DNA from: Paludibacteraceae bacterium
GTDB lineage: Bacteria; Bacteroidota; Bacteroidia; Bacteroidales; Paludibacteraceae
Direction: 5' to 3'
Length of the DNA stretch: 64,000 bases
Assembly: GCA_017439235.1 (NCBI GenBank)
Contig: JAFSJN010000017.1
Location: 1 to 64,000, forward strand
Every line of letters starts with the position of its first letter. Positions within the stretch are counted from its first letter, which is position 1. Position numbers and translations under genes: made by a program. Of the stretch, positions 15,106 to 25,400 are shown piece after piece. Below the pieces are notes generated by a model. It was not told where the DNA came from and searched no databases. It was given only the letters and a program-made list of their open reading frames with translations.

Positions 15106-16166
15106 AAACAACTATCACCATCGTTTGTATTCTTATTGTGCTGAGTGGTATCGCGCTGGCTGTGTTGTCGCACCCTGCTTTCGGGCTGTGGCGACATGTG
15201 TCGAAAGAGCGGATACAGGCCTCACCGAACTACCGAGACGGGATGTTCCAGAACCAAGAACCGACGCCGCAGTTCACGGGTGACACTGCAAGCACGAGGT
15301 ATACATTATGGCGTTTTTTAACGAACAAAGACACGCTGCGTGTGCCGAACGAACCGATACAAGCCGTCAAGACCGGCCTTAAGAACCTGCCTACCGATAG
15401 CGATTGGCTCGTGTGGTTCGGACATTCGTCGTACTTGTTCTGCTTGAACGGCAAGCGATACCTTGTGGATCCTGTGCTGAAGCCTGAGTGGCCTGCGACG
15501 CTGATGATGAAACCTTTTGCGGGCACCGACATCTACAGACCGGACGACCTACCGGACATCGATGTGCTTATTATCACGCACGAACATTGGGATCACATGG
15601 ATTACGCAACCCTGCGCGACATCCGTGACCGCGTGAAACACGTTATTTGTCCGCTCGGCATCGCCGATTATCTGCGCTATTGGGGCTACGCTGACGAACA
15701 AATCACGGAGATGGATTGGGCGGAGGAATTAAAAATTAAAAATTACGAATTAAAAATTTCTTGCTTGCCTAGTCGGCACTTCAGTAATAGATTGTTAGGC
15801 AAGCGAAATCAGACACTCTGGGCATCGTTCATAGTCGAAGCCGGTGGTCGCAAGGTCTATATCGGTGGTGACGGAGGTTATGACAAGCGGTTTGCGGAGA
15901 TACACGAACGCTTTGGAGCCGTTGATTTGGCGCTATTGGAGAACGGACAATACAATGCCAACTGGAAATATGTCCACACCACGCCGGAAGACCTCGAAAA
16001 GGTCATCTTGGACCTCCAAGCCAAACAGGTCTTTACCGTTCACCATAACAAATTCGCCCTTTCTATTCATCCATGGTATGAGCCGGAGAGCGTGGTACAA
16101 GATATCGCAACCAAACATAACATCAACCTATTGGATGCTCCGATAGGAACAGTAGTAAATTTTTGA
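15102..16166 (+). CDS. Metallo-beta-lactamase-fold hydrolase (UlaG/NAPE-PLD-like)
   Basis: A 354-aa protein with an N-terminal membrane anchor (TITIVCILIVLSGIALAVL) and an MBL domain from residue ~100: WFGHSSYLF, then the metal motif THEHWDHMD, a distal His in SRHF, the Asp in GGDGGY, and the final His in VHHNKFAL. Membrane-anchored members such as NAPE-PLD hydrolyse phospholipid headgroups, so an envelope lipid substrate is possible but unproven. Residues ~210-221 (LKIKNYELKI) are encoded by an AT-only microrepeat (15727-15759) that looks inserted in frame. The ATG overlaps the cupin stop. Confidence 0.88.
   Translation: MKTTITIVCILIVLSGIALAVLSHPAFGLWRHVSKERIQASPNYRDGMFQNQEPTPQFTGDTASTRYTLWRFLTNKDTLRVPNEPIQAVKTGLKNLPTDSDWLVWFGHSSYLFCLNGKRYLVDPVLKPEWPATLMMKPFAGTDIYRPDDLPDIDVLIITHEHWDHMDYATLRDIRDRVKHVICPLGIADYLRYWGYADEQITEMDWAEELKIKNYELKISCLPSRHFSNRLLGKRNQTLWASFIVEAGGRKVYIGGDGGYDKRFAEIHERFGAVDLALLENGQYNANWKYVHTTPEDLEKVILDLQAKQVFTVHHNKFALSIHPWYEPESVVQDIATKHNINLLDAPIGTVVNF
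15727..15759 (+). repeat. AT-rich microrepeat inside the MBL gene
   Basis: Three units of aattaaaaatt separated by one or two bases, in frame. The same repeat type lies in ispD (36210-36240) and between ispD and the next gene (36455-36484). Confidence 0.75.
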
Positions 16167-16168
16167 AG

Positions 16169-17326
16169 ATGAAAATAGGTATATACGGAGGATCGTTTAA
16201 TCCGATACATTATGGACATATAGGTTTGGTGAAGTGGGTTGCTGAGCATAGCGACCTGGATGAAGTGTGGCTAATGGTGAGCCCGAATAACCCGCTGAAA
16301 ATGAATGCCGACCTGATGGGTAAGTTTGACCTAAGGACCAACTATTCGGCGCGCGTGTCGGCGGCAGAGAAAGTGCTGGCCGAAGTGGTGTGCACGAAGG
16401 TGCTACGGGTGAGCGATTTTGAGAACGGATTACCTCGCCCGAGTTATACGGCCAATACCTTGAGGGAGTTACAGAAGGCATATCCGGAAGATGAGTTCTC
16501 GTTGATAATAGGTGCAGATAACTGGGCGCTGATGGAGCAATGGCGCGAGTATGAATATGTGCTGTCTAATTATCGTATCTTCGTCTATCCGCGTCAGGGG
16601 GTGGCGATGGGTGTGCGCCCGGAGTTGCCGAAAGGGAAGGTGATTTTTTGCGAGGGAGCACCATTGTATGATGTGTCGAGTACGGAAATGCGGGCGAAAG
16701 ACCGTTCGCGTGAGGAATTGGCCAATACATGGACACATCTGTTGGCACTGATAGGAGCGATAGGCGTGTCTGGACCGCTTATTCGGCTGGCCGTAGACAG
16801 GGGAGCTCTGGCAATTGTGGGGACGGTATTGTTTATCGCGGGCATGCTGCTGATGTTCACGTCCTCGACACTATATCACGCCATCCAAAACCCCATTCAT
16901 AAGACGAGGCTCCGCGTGTTTGACCATGTGTCAATCTACGCAATGATAGCAGGTTCGTATTCACTGCTCTGCGTGTATGTGGTAGGCGGTTGGATGGGTT
17001 GGACGCTGTTCGGTTTTCTGTGGGCATGCGTGCTGGCAGGAACAATTGGTAAGTTTGTAGCCCTCGGTCGGTATCCCCGTTTGTCATTGAGTTTGTACCT
17101 GTTGATGGGCTGGGTGGCGTTGCTGATTATGAGGCCGATGTGGTTGCAGTTGTCTCATGCAGCGTTTTGGTGGATACTGACGGAAGGATTGTTGTACACC
17201 GGCGGCGCGTATTTCTTCCGCGGCGATGAGCAACATCGTTACTGGCATGCTATATGGCATGTGTTTATCGTTCTCGGGGCGCTATGTCACACGATAGCTA
17301 CGTGGTTGATTTTGACGAACGGATAA
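16169..17326 (+). CDS. nadD: NadD fused to hemolysin III family membrane protein
   Basis: A 385-aa fusion. Residues 1-175 are nicotinate-mononucleotide adenylyltransferase: GGSFNPIHYGH (nucleotide-binding, ~7-17), IIGADNW (113-119) and VSSTEMR (169-175, the ISSTxxR motif). The final ~15-20 residues of a normal NadD are missing. From residue ~179 (SREELANTWTH) the sequence is a complete hemolysin III/PAQR-like protein with seven membrane segments, SSTLYHAI, FDHVSIYAMIAGSY and HAIWHVFIVLGALCH metal-site motifs. NadD makes deamido-NAD, an essential step, and no second copy is in the window. I start at ATG 16169, just after the MBL stop. The junction lies near 16690-16705. It is either a true fusion or a product of deletion between neighbours. 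Confidence 0.8.
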   Translation: MKIGIYGGSFNPIHYGHIGLVKWVAEHSDLDEVWLMVSPNNPLKMNADLMGKFDLRTNYSARVSAAEKVLAEVVCTKVLRVSDFENGLPRPSYTANTLRELQKAYPEDEFSLIIGADNWALMEQWREYEYVLSNYRIFVYPRQGVAMGVRPELPKGKVIFCEGAPLYDVSSTEMRAKDRSREELANTWTHLLALIGAIGVSGPLIRLAVDRGALAIVGTVLFIAGMLLMFTSSTLYHAIQNPIHKTRLRVFDHVSIYAMIAGSYSLLCVYVVGGWMGWTLFGFLWACVLAGTIGKFVALGRYPRLSLSLYLLMGWVALLIMRPMWLQLSHAAFWWILTEGLLYTGGAYFFRGDEQHRYWHAIWHVFIVLGALCHTIATWLILTNG

Positions 17327-17331
17327 AGGAT

Positions 17332-17979
17332 ATGGATCGGTATACTATAGGAAAGATATGTAAGTTTCTGTTCCGTTTGCACTACGATATTCGTGTGACG
17401 GGCGAAGAGTTATTGCGTGACAAGGCGACACATCTGGTGATGCCCAATCATACGGCGTATGTAGATCCGCTGTTGTTGTTTTCACAGGAGTGGTGGTTAC
17501 CAATTCGTCCGTTGACGGATGAGCTGTTTATGCGGCATTGGTTATTTGGGCGTATCATCCGTAAGGCGGATGCTATCGAGGTGCCGGATTTAGGAAAGAG
17601 TGCGATGAGTCGCGAAGAAGGAGCAATGGTCGCCGGGCAGTTGAGCCGAATAGCGATAGACAGTTTGGCGGAAGGGAAGGAGTTGTGTTTCTATCCTTCC
17701 GGGCATGTCAAAACGGTGGATAAGGAGATTATCGGCAATCGCCGCATGGCGTATGAGGTCTGCCGCGAGTTACCGGCTGGTGTGAAGGTCGTGTTGTGCC
17801 GCATGCGAGGGTTGGAAAGCAGCCGTTGGTCGAAGTTGCGGCCGAAGAAATGGAAGTGGCGCCGCACGGTAACGATGCATTTTGAGGACCATACGGAGGA
17901 TGTACGTCATTGGGCGCAGACACTTTCCCGCCGTGAGTTTAACGAACGACTAGAGGAGTGGTATAATCAACCTCAGTAA
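17332..17979 (+). CDS. plsC: 1-acyl-sn-glycerol-3-phosphate acyltransferase-like protein
   Basis: A 215-aa protein starting at ATG 17332, six bases after the upstream stop; the longer start at 17254 overlaps the hemolysin domain. It carries the acyltransferase catalytic block NHTAYVD (HxxxxD, residues ~42-48) and the glycerophosphate-binding-like FYPSG. Such enzymes add the second acyl chain in phospholipid synthesis at the membrane. The C-terminus is rich in Arg/Lys/Trp (RPKKWKWRR). The exact acceptor (lysophosphatidate or another lyso-lipid) cannot be told. Confidence 0.8.
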   Translation: MDRYTIGKICKFLFRLHYDIRVTGEELLRDKATHLVMPNHTAYVDPLLLFSQEWWLPIRPLTDELFMRHWLFGRIIRKADAIEVPDLGKSAMSREEGAMVAGQLSRIAIDSLAEGKELCFYPSGHVKTVDKEIIGNRRMAYEVCRELPAGVKVVLCRMRGLESSRWSKLRPKKWKWRRTVTMHFEDHTEDVRHWAQTLSRREFNERLEEWYNQPQ

Positions 17980-18012
17980 CGCAGTATTACAAAAAAACGA
18001 AATAATATGATT

Positions 18013-18501
18013 ATGAAACGAATTGTATTGGCACTCCTTTGTGCCGCATGTATGACAACTATGGAAGCAAAATCATTAGTGGCGTATTTCTCTGCCACCG
18101 GTACTACCCAAGCTGCAGCAGAACGCCTGGCCAAGCAACACAATGCCCAACTTTGGGAGATTGAACCTGCGCAGCCATATACCGCAGCAGACCTTGATTG
18201 GCGCAATGATAAGTCCCGCTCATCCATAGAGATGAATGACCCGGACGAGCGCCCGGCTATCAAACAATGTACGGATATCACTCCGTACGACACTATCTAT
18301 GTCGGTTTTCCGATATGGTGGGGCATCTGTCCGCGTATCATCAACTCGTGGCTCGACAATAACTTACCGCAGCTTGAAGCCAAAACGCTCATCCCGTTTG
18401 CTACCAGCGGAAGCAGCGGAATAGGGGAAGCGGAAAGGTATCTTAAAAAGACCTATCCCACGCTGAAATGGCAAAAAGGCATATTACTGAACAACCGCTA
18501 A
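18013..18501 (+). CDS. Exported flavodoxin
   Basis: A 162-aa protein (ATG 18013, with another at 18007). Signal peptide MKRIVLALLCAACMTTMEA; mature part starts SLVAYFSATGTTQAAAERLA, the FMN phosphate-binding loop of flavodoxins, then YDTIYVGFPIWWGICPRIINSWL and TSGSSGIGEAE for the isoalloxazine-binding loops. It ends soon after WQKGILLNNR, slightly shorter than usual. Exported flavodoxins of this type are common in Bacteroidales; the partner is unknown. A terminator follows. Confidence 0.85.
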   Translation: MKRIVLALLCAACMTTMEAKSLVAYFSATGTTQAAAERLAKQHNAQLWEIEPAQPYTAADLDWRNDKSRSSIEMNDPDERPAIKQCTDITPYDTIYVGFPIWWGICPRIINSWLDNNLPQLEAKTLIPFATSGSSGIGEAERYLKKTYPTLKWQKGILLNNR

Positions 18502-18558
18502 ATGAGCACATCTGTCTCGGGAAAAATACTGACAGAGAGCGTGTGAGAACATAAAAAA

Positions 18559-18610
18559 CGACCTTCGGGTCGCTTTTTTTTTGAAATATCAAAAATTTTG
18601 TGTAATTTTG
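18559..18610 (+). promoter_or_regulatory. Terminator whose T-tract is the -33 box of ileS
   Basis: CGACC (18559-18563), loop TTCG, GGTCG (18568-18572) and a T run form a rho-independent terminator. The end of the T run gives TTTG (18580-18583), 19 bp before TAATTTTG (18603-18610). The ileS start is at 18630. Confidence 0.8.
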
Positions 18611-18629
18611 CGCCCGAAAACGAAATAGT

Positions 18630-21600
18630 ATGAAGCATTTTAACGAATACAAACAACTGAATCTGCCGGCATTGAGTCGTGAGGTGCTGGCGCAATGGGA
18701 GCAAGAACATCTATTTGAACAGAGTGTCGCTACTCGCGAAGGACATCCTCAATTTCTATTCTTCGAAGGTCCTCCTTCGGCTAACGGTATGCCCGGCATT
18801 CACCACGTCATGGCCCGCACGATAAAAGACACTTTCTGCCGCTATAAGACGATGCAGGGTTATCAGGTGCGCCGTAAGGCCGGATGGGACACCCACGGCC
18901 TGCCCGTTGAGTTAGGTGTGGAGAAGATGCTCCACATCACCAAAGAGGATATCGGTAAGAAGATATCGGTAGACGACTACAACGCTGCCTGCCGTCACGA
19001 GGTGATGAAATATACCAAAGAGTGGACCAACCTGACCAAACAGATGGGTTATTGGGTGGACTTAGACAATCCGTATATCACCTACGACAATAAATATATT
19101 GAGACCTTGTGGTTCCTGCTGAAGGAACTCTACAAGAAAGGCTACCTCTACAAGGGATACACTATCCAGCCCTATTCGCCTGCTGCAGGAACAGGATTGA
19201 GTTCGCACGAGTTGAACCAGCCCGGTTGCTATCGCGACGTTAAGGACCTGACATGTACTGCCAAGTTCCATCTCAAAGACGGTCGTTATATCATCGCGTG
19301 GACAACGACGCCGTGGACCTTGCCTTCGAATACCGCCCTCTGCGTAGGACCGAAGATCGACTACGTGGAGATCCAGTTGGAGACTGGGCAACATATCATT
19401 ATGGCGGAAGCACGTCTGAGTGCCTATTTCGAGAATGCCGAGATTGTAGCGCGTTACAAAGGTGCGGACCTGGTAGGATTGGAATATGAGCCGCTGTTCC
19501 CGTGGGTTAATCCCGGCGAAGGAGCCTATCGCGTTATCCCGGGTGACTATGTGACGACCGAAGATGGTACAGGTATCGTGCATATTGCTCCCACCTTTGG
19601 TGCGGACGATAAGAAAGTGGCCGATGCTGCCGGGGTGCCCGGTTTGTATATGCAGACCAAAAACTACGGTCCGCGTCCTATGGTAGACTTTACCGGTAAG
19701 TATTGGCGCGTAGAGGACCTCGACCCGGTGTGGTACAAAGAGAACGTCAATGATGCCTTATACAATAAGTACGCCGGCCGTTGGGTCAAGAATGCCTATG
19801 ACCCGCAGTTCACAGTGGATGGAAAGTACGATGAGGTGGCAGCCTCCAAGGCCGAGACATTGGACTTGCATCTGTGTCTGGAGATGAAAGCAGACGGTCG
19901 TTTGTTGCGCAGCGAGAAGCATGTGCACACCTATCCGCATTGCTGGCGCACGGATAAGCCTGTTCTTTACTACCCGTTGGACAGTTGGTTTATTAAATCG
20001 ACGATGGCCCGCGACGAGATGATTGCGCTCAATAAGACCATCAATTGGCAACCTGAGTCTACCGGTACGGGACGTTTTGGTAAATGGCTCGAGAACCTGA
20101 ACGACTGGAACCTTAGCCGTTCGCGCTATTGGGGCACGCCGCTGCCTATCTGGCGCACCGAAGATGGCAAAGAAGAAATCTGTATCGGCTCGATTGCAGA
20201 GTTATTCGCAGAGATAGACAAGTCTGTCAAGGCCGGCTTTATGAAAGCCAATCCCTGGCCTAAGCATAAGGTGGGAGACTACAGTAAGGAAAACTACGAC
20301 CCGTCGGTTATCGACCTGCATCGTCCTTACGTTGACAATATCATCCTTGTCTCGCCCAAGGGGCAACCCATGAAGCGCGAGTTAGACCTTATCGATGTAT
20401 GGTTCGACTCCGGTGCTATGCCGTATGCACAAAACCACTATCCGTTCGAGAATGCCGACCTGCCTTGCACGGCGGACTTTATATCCGAAGGTGTGGATCA
20501 GACACGCGGATGGTTCTTCACACTCCATGCTATCCACACGATGATAGAAGGTTCGGTGGCATACAAGAACGTTATCTCCAATGGACTGGTACTGGACAAG
20601 AACGGCAATAAGATGAGTAAACGTCTTGGTAATGCCGTTGATCCGTTTGGTGCATTGGATACCTACGGCGCAGATGCTGTACGATGGTATATGCTCACCA
20701 ACTCCAGTCCGTGGGAGAATCTGAAGTTCGACCCGGAAGGCGTAGACGAAGTGCGCCGTAAGTTCTTTGGCACGCTCTATAACACCTACGGATTCTTCGC
20801 CCTCTATGCGAATGTAGACGGCTGGGATAGTACGCCAAATCAGACTAACGAGACACAATCGACAGAGAATCGGAACGAGACTGCCAGCGGAGCATATGCG
20901 GAGATAGATCTGTGGGTGCTGTCTAAACTCAACTCACTCGTCAAAGAGGTAACCGAAGCCTACGAAGCTTACGAACCCACCAAAGCCGGTCGTGCCATCT
21001 CGGACTTCGTACAGGATGACCTGTCTAACTGGTACGTACGTCTGAACCGCAAGCGTTTCTGGGGAGGCGAAATGAATGCCGACAAACAGGCAGCCTACCA
21101 AACGCTGTATACCTGCCTTAAGACGGTTGCTCAACTGATGGCTCCTAATGCGCCGTTCTATGCCGACCGTCTGTACCGTGACCTCACCGGTCAAACCGTA
21201 CACTTGAGCGAATGGCCTAAGGTCAATGAAGCCCTCATCAATAATGCCTTGGAGCGTCAGATGTTCCTGGCACAACAGGCAACCTCGATGATACTGAGTC
21301 TGCGTAAGCGCGCCGAGAAGAACGTGCGCCAACCGCTGCAAAAAGCCGTTATCCCTACGCCGGACAAGGAGACCACCGATGCCCTATTACATGTGGCAGA
21401 CCTCATCAAATCGGAGGTGAACGTTAAAGAACTGATTATCGTGCCTGCCGAGCAATCGGAGATACGTCTGGTGAAGAAAATCAAACCGCAGTTTAAAGTG
21501 CTGGGCAAGAAAGTGGGTGCCGACATGAAAGCTGTAGCGGCGGAAATCAACGCCATGTCTCAAGACGACATAGCGCGCATGGAAACCGAAGGTTCATACA

Positions 21601-21983
21601 CCTTACACAATACACCTTACACCCTTATTCCAGAGGATGTGGATATTATCACCGAGGATATGCCCGGTTGGCTCGTTGCCAATAACGGCATACTGACGAT
21701 AGCCTTGGATATAGAACTTAACGATGCCCTCATCGAAGAAGGTGTGGCGCGCGAGTTGGTCAATCGTATCCAGAACTTGCGTAAGTCGTCCGGATTGGAG
21801 ATTACCGACCGCATCATCGTCACCCTACAAGACCGTCCTGAGATACACAACGCCGTACTCCACTGCGGAGAATATATCGCAAGCCAAGTGCTGGCGTCCA
21901 CTCTCGATTTGGCGTCCAACGTACAGGGAGACGTTCTCGAGATGGATGGATACACCGTAACTATTAACCTACAAAAAGCATAA
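18630..21983 (+). CDS. ileS: Isoleucyl-tRNA synthetase
   Basis: A 1117-aa class I synthetase that charges tRNA-Ile. The HIGH signature is PGIHH (residues ~55-59, in GPPSANGMPGIHHVMARTIKD), the editing domain spans ~195-400, KMSKR is at 661-665, and the anticodon-binding and C-terminal regions follow. It belongs to the longer bacterial/eukaryote-like IleRS branch found in Bacteroidota. Residues ~989-1001 (YTLHNTPYTL) are encoded by a TACACCTTACAC microrepeat not expected in the family, and a polar insert (NQTNETQSTENRNETASG) lies near residue 735. The gene has its own promoter. Confidence 0.97.
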   Translation: MKHFNEYKQLNLPALSREVLAQWEQEHLFEQSVATREGHPQFLFFEGPPSANGMPGIHHVMARTIKDTFCRYKTMQGYQVRRKAGWDTHGLPVELGVEKMLHITKEDIGKKISVDDYNAACRHEVMKYTKEWTNLTKQMGYWVDLDNPYITYDNKYIETLWFLLKELYKKGYLYKGYTIQPYSPAAGTGLSSHELNQPGCYRDVKDLTCTAKFHLKDGRYIIAWTTTPWTLPSNTALCVGPKIDYVEIQLETGQHIIMAEARLSAYFENAEIVARYKGADLVGLEYEPLFPWVNPGEGAYRVIPGDYVTTEDGTGIVHIAPTFGADDKKVADAAGVPGLYMQTKNYGPRPMVDFTGKYWRVEDLDPVWYKENVNDALYNKYAGRWVKNAYDPQFTVDGKYDEVAASKAETLDLHLCLEMKADGRLLRSEKHVHTYPHCWRTDKPVLYYPLDSWFIKSTMARDEMIALNKTINWQPESTGTGRFGKWLENLNDWNLSRSRYWGTPLPIWRTEDGKEEICIGSIAELFAEIDKSVKAGFMKANPWPKHKVGDYSKENYDPSVIDLHRPYVDNIILVSPKGQPMKRELDLIDVWFDSGAMPYAQNHYPFENADLPCTADFISEGVDQTRGWFFTLHAIHTMIEGSVAYKNVISNGLVLDKNGNKMSKRLGNAVDPFGALDTYGADAVRWYMLTNSSPWENLKFDPEGVDEVRRKFFGTLYNTYGFFALYANVDGWDSTPNQTNETQSTENRNETASGAYAEIDLWVLSKLNSLVKEVTEAYEAYEPTKAGRAISDFVQDDLSNWYVRLNRKRFWGGEMNADKQAAYQTLYTCLKTVAQLMAPNAPFYADRLYRDLTGQTVHLSEWPKVNEALINNALERQMFLAQQATSMILSLRKRAEKNVRQPLQKAVIPTPDKETTDALLHVADLIKSEVNVKELIIVPAEQSEIRLVKKIKPQFKVLGKKVGADMKAVAAEINAMSQDDIARMETEGSYTLHNTPYTLIPEDVDIITEDMPGWLVANNGILTIALDIELNDALIEEGVARELVNRIQNLRKSSGLEITDRIIVTLQDRPEIHNAVLHCGEYIASQVLASTLDLASNVQGDVLEMDGYTVTINLQKA

Positions 21984-21987
21984 GACA

Positions 21988-22407
21988 ATGAAACGCTTCT
22001 TTTATTTCGCAGCCCTCTGCTGCATGATCATGTTCACTTTCTCGTCTTGCGAGAAAGAAAAGGAGATAGGCACTACCGCCAACTTGTTTGGACGTTGGCA
22101 AGGTGTGACCGATTCGCAAGAATATATGGTCTTCTACTCTGATGTAGCAGAAGAAGGCTGGTATTGGGGTAAAGAATGGAACACCAATGACAAGACAGAG
22201 GACGACCTGGATGGTATGGACTATCATGGCAACGGTTGGTTTATGTGGCAGAAAGGTAAGAACTATATCACCATGCGCAACATGCTCAACGCCAGTGAGG
22301 CACAGGCCGCCATCGACCGTAAGTTGTCGGCGTTGGATGACAAAAACATGACGATAGTCAATAATCGCGGAGTAGCTATATCGTACACTAAAATAGGCGC
22401 TAAATGA
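21988..22407 (+). CDS. Small lipoprotein, lipocalin-like pattern
   Basis: A 139-aa protein with a lipoprotein signal (FAALCCMIMFTFSSC). The mature sequence has NLFGRWQGVTDSQEYMVFY, a GxW start often seen in lipocalin-like Bacteroidales lipoproteins, and ends in alternating strands. Family not certain. It sits 4 bp after ileS and overlaps the AsmA-like gene by ATGA, so all three are probably one transcript. Confidence 0.7.
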   Translation: MKRFFYFAALCCMIMFTFSSCEKEKEIGTTANLFGRWQGVTDSQEYMVFYSDVAEEGWYWGKEWNTNDKTEDDLDGMDYHGNGWFMWQKGKNYITMRNMLNASEAQAAIDRKLSALDDKNMTIVNNRGVAISYTKIGAK

Positions 22408-25400
22408 AACGCTTCTGGAAAATATTCGGCATCACGCTGGCATCGCTGATAGCCTTTGTGCTGCTGGTCGTCGGCTCGGTCGTCTATGTGGTCTTCACCC
22501 CTAAACGTCTTACGCCGATTGTCAATCAGGTGACCGACACCTTGGTGACCTGTCCGTATTCGATAGAGGAGGTCAACCTGACTTTCTTCCGTACCTTCCC
22601 CAACTTCGGCGTGGCGGTGCGCGGACTGTATGTCATTAATCCTATGGAGGGCGCTCCGTCCGATACCGTTCTCGCGGTGCCGGAACTGGTAGTCAGTGTA
22701 GACCTCAAGAAAGCCATCAAGGGCGACATCTTTATTCGTCACTTCTCGCTCAACGAGGTGGAGGCTAACCTCTACATAGCGGCTGACGGAAAGACCAACT
22801 TTGATGTACTGCGTCTGCCCGAGTCGTCGCCCAAGGACACCACAGATACCGTTCCCGGATGGCAGTTGCGCTCGTTGGGTTGGGAAGACGCTTTGCGCGT
22901 GAGTGCGCGTAAACTGTGCTTTGTTGACGAACCGGATACGATCTCTGCTTCGCTCAACAACCTGCAACTGACTATCGGCGAACTCTATCGCGATAACTGT
23001 CAGGGAGCCAAGATAGACCTGACGGCTCGTCAGATTGCCTGTGCACTTAAGGGCGTGCAATATGCCGACGGAGTAAACCTCAACCTCACGTTACCTGTCC
23101 TCTTAGCTGACGGTACCGAACGCGTCGTCATCGATGGAACGCAGGTAAGTGTCAATGAGTTTGAAATCCAATTAGACGGTATAGTAGGCACACCTTGTTT
23201 GTCTTCGGGTATCTACACCTGCGACCTCAACCTGAAAACCAACGATTGGCAAATCTCGTCTGTTCTGGCACTATTGCCGGAGCAGTATCGTTCGTTGATA
23301 CCTAAGGAGATAGAAGCCGACGGCAAGATTCACCTGCAAGCGCATGCCTATGGTCAATACGACAGCATCACGATGCCGTTGATAGATGCTCGTATTGCTC
23401 TTAAAGACGCTGCCGGTCATTACGACCTCAAGGTGCTGCCTTATCGTTTCCAAGCCCTCGCTGCCGATATAGCGGCACATGTGGACCTGAATAACAACAC
23501 CAAGACAACGGCAGACATCAAACGCTTGTACGCGCGTACCGGTGAGACATCCGTGACCTTGCAAGGCTCCGTACGTGATATCTTCCGTCATAAGAAAGAC
23601 TTTGACTTAGGCAATCCTTTATGCAACATGATTGCCGACATGAAAGTCAACATGGACGATGTCAACTGCTGGTTACCGCAGACGGAAGCACAATCGGCCT
23701 TGCACGGACGCTTAGCCGGTCGCGTAACACTCCTTACGCGTCTCAACGACATCTTGAACTTCAACCTCAATAAGATGAAGGTCAAGGGTGATTTGGCTAT
23801 TGATGCACTCAACGTACTATGGCAAGACTCGACGATGGCCACGGCCGACCGCATGACGATAGTTATGACCGCTCCGCGACCCAATATCTCCGACCCCAAT
23901 ATTCTTTCGGCTGACTGCTCTGTAGGACTGAAGAACCTGCATGCGTTAGTCTTACCGGCTAAGATGGATGCACTCGTGGACGGCGGTACATTGACGGGCG
24001 AAGTAGAGATAGATACCCAGGATACCACTCTCGTGCCGACCCTCGCTGCCGGCTTCGACTTAGGTGACCTGCGTTTCGTCTTAGACTCTATCTCCGCTCA
24101 CGCTGTAGCTCCTAAGGGTAAGGTCATGCTGACGGGTAGTCGTCGTAACAAAACTGTCCCACGCTTGAGTGTCGACTTCGCAGCACAGGCTATGCAAGCC
24201 AATATGGGCGAGGGATTGAAAGCCTCTTCCGGCATCATCAATATCGAGGCCAGAGCACTCTACAAAGCTGACGCCGACAATATACTGCTGAAATGGAATC
24301 CGCGTCTTAATTTTGAACTGCAGAACGCTCGCGCAGATATAGCTCTGTTGGGTACGCCTGTTGAGATACCGCAGATTAAATTTGCTTACTCCAACCGCGA
24401 ATGTGTCATTGACACCTCGCGTATCGTCTTAGGTAAGAGTGATTTCTCCTTGGGTGGCGAGTTTAAGAACCTCGGTCTATGGCTGCGCAAAGAGGGTGAG
24501 TTGACAGGTTCGTTACGCTTCACCAGCGATCGTACCGATGTCAACGAGTTGTTGACTATCGTTGACCAGGTCAATAAGTCGACCGGTAATGTAGCCCCAC
24601 AGGACTCGACAGCCACTGCTGCCACCAAACAGAACAAAGACAAAGACCCGTTCATGGTGCCCGAGCACGTTGACCTGACTTTGATGACCAATATTCGAAA
24701 TGCCTATGCCTTTGACCAACACCTCAAGAACTTAGGCGGACGTATCTATGTTCAGGACGGCAAACTCATCCTTGAGGAGATGGGCTTTGTCTGTGAGGCG
24801 GCCAAACTGCAACTCACAGCTATGTACCAGACACCGCGTCGCAATCACCTGTACGTCGGTTTCGATTACCATATGATCGATATAGACATCCAACAACTCA
24901 TCTCGATGATTCCGCAGTTGGATACGATGGTGCCTATGCTGCGTGAGTTCAAGGGGGGAGCACAGTTCCATATAGCGGCCGAGACTTATCTCAACTCCAA
25001 ATACGAGCCCAAGACCTCGACGCTACGCGGAGCATGCAGTGTGGAAGGTAAGAACCTGGTGCTGATGGATAGCAAGACTTTCTCGACAATATCCAAGATA
25101 TTGATGTTTAACCGCAAAACGGAGAACTTGATAGATAGTATATCGGTGCAGATAGCCTTGTATAAAGATGAGGTGACCGTCTATCCGTTCTGCGTAAGCA
25201 TCGACAACTATATGGCAGCTGTGGGCGGTAACCACTACCTGGATATGAACTTCAACTACCACGCTTCGCTGCTCAAACCGTTCTATATTGGTGTAGACGT
25301 GGGCGGCAACTTAGATGACCTGAAGATCAAAGCCGCCAAGTGTCGCTATGCCAAAGACTTCCGACCGCTCTTCCATAAAGATGCGGATACCCACAGCGCC

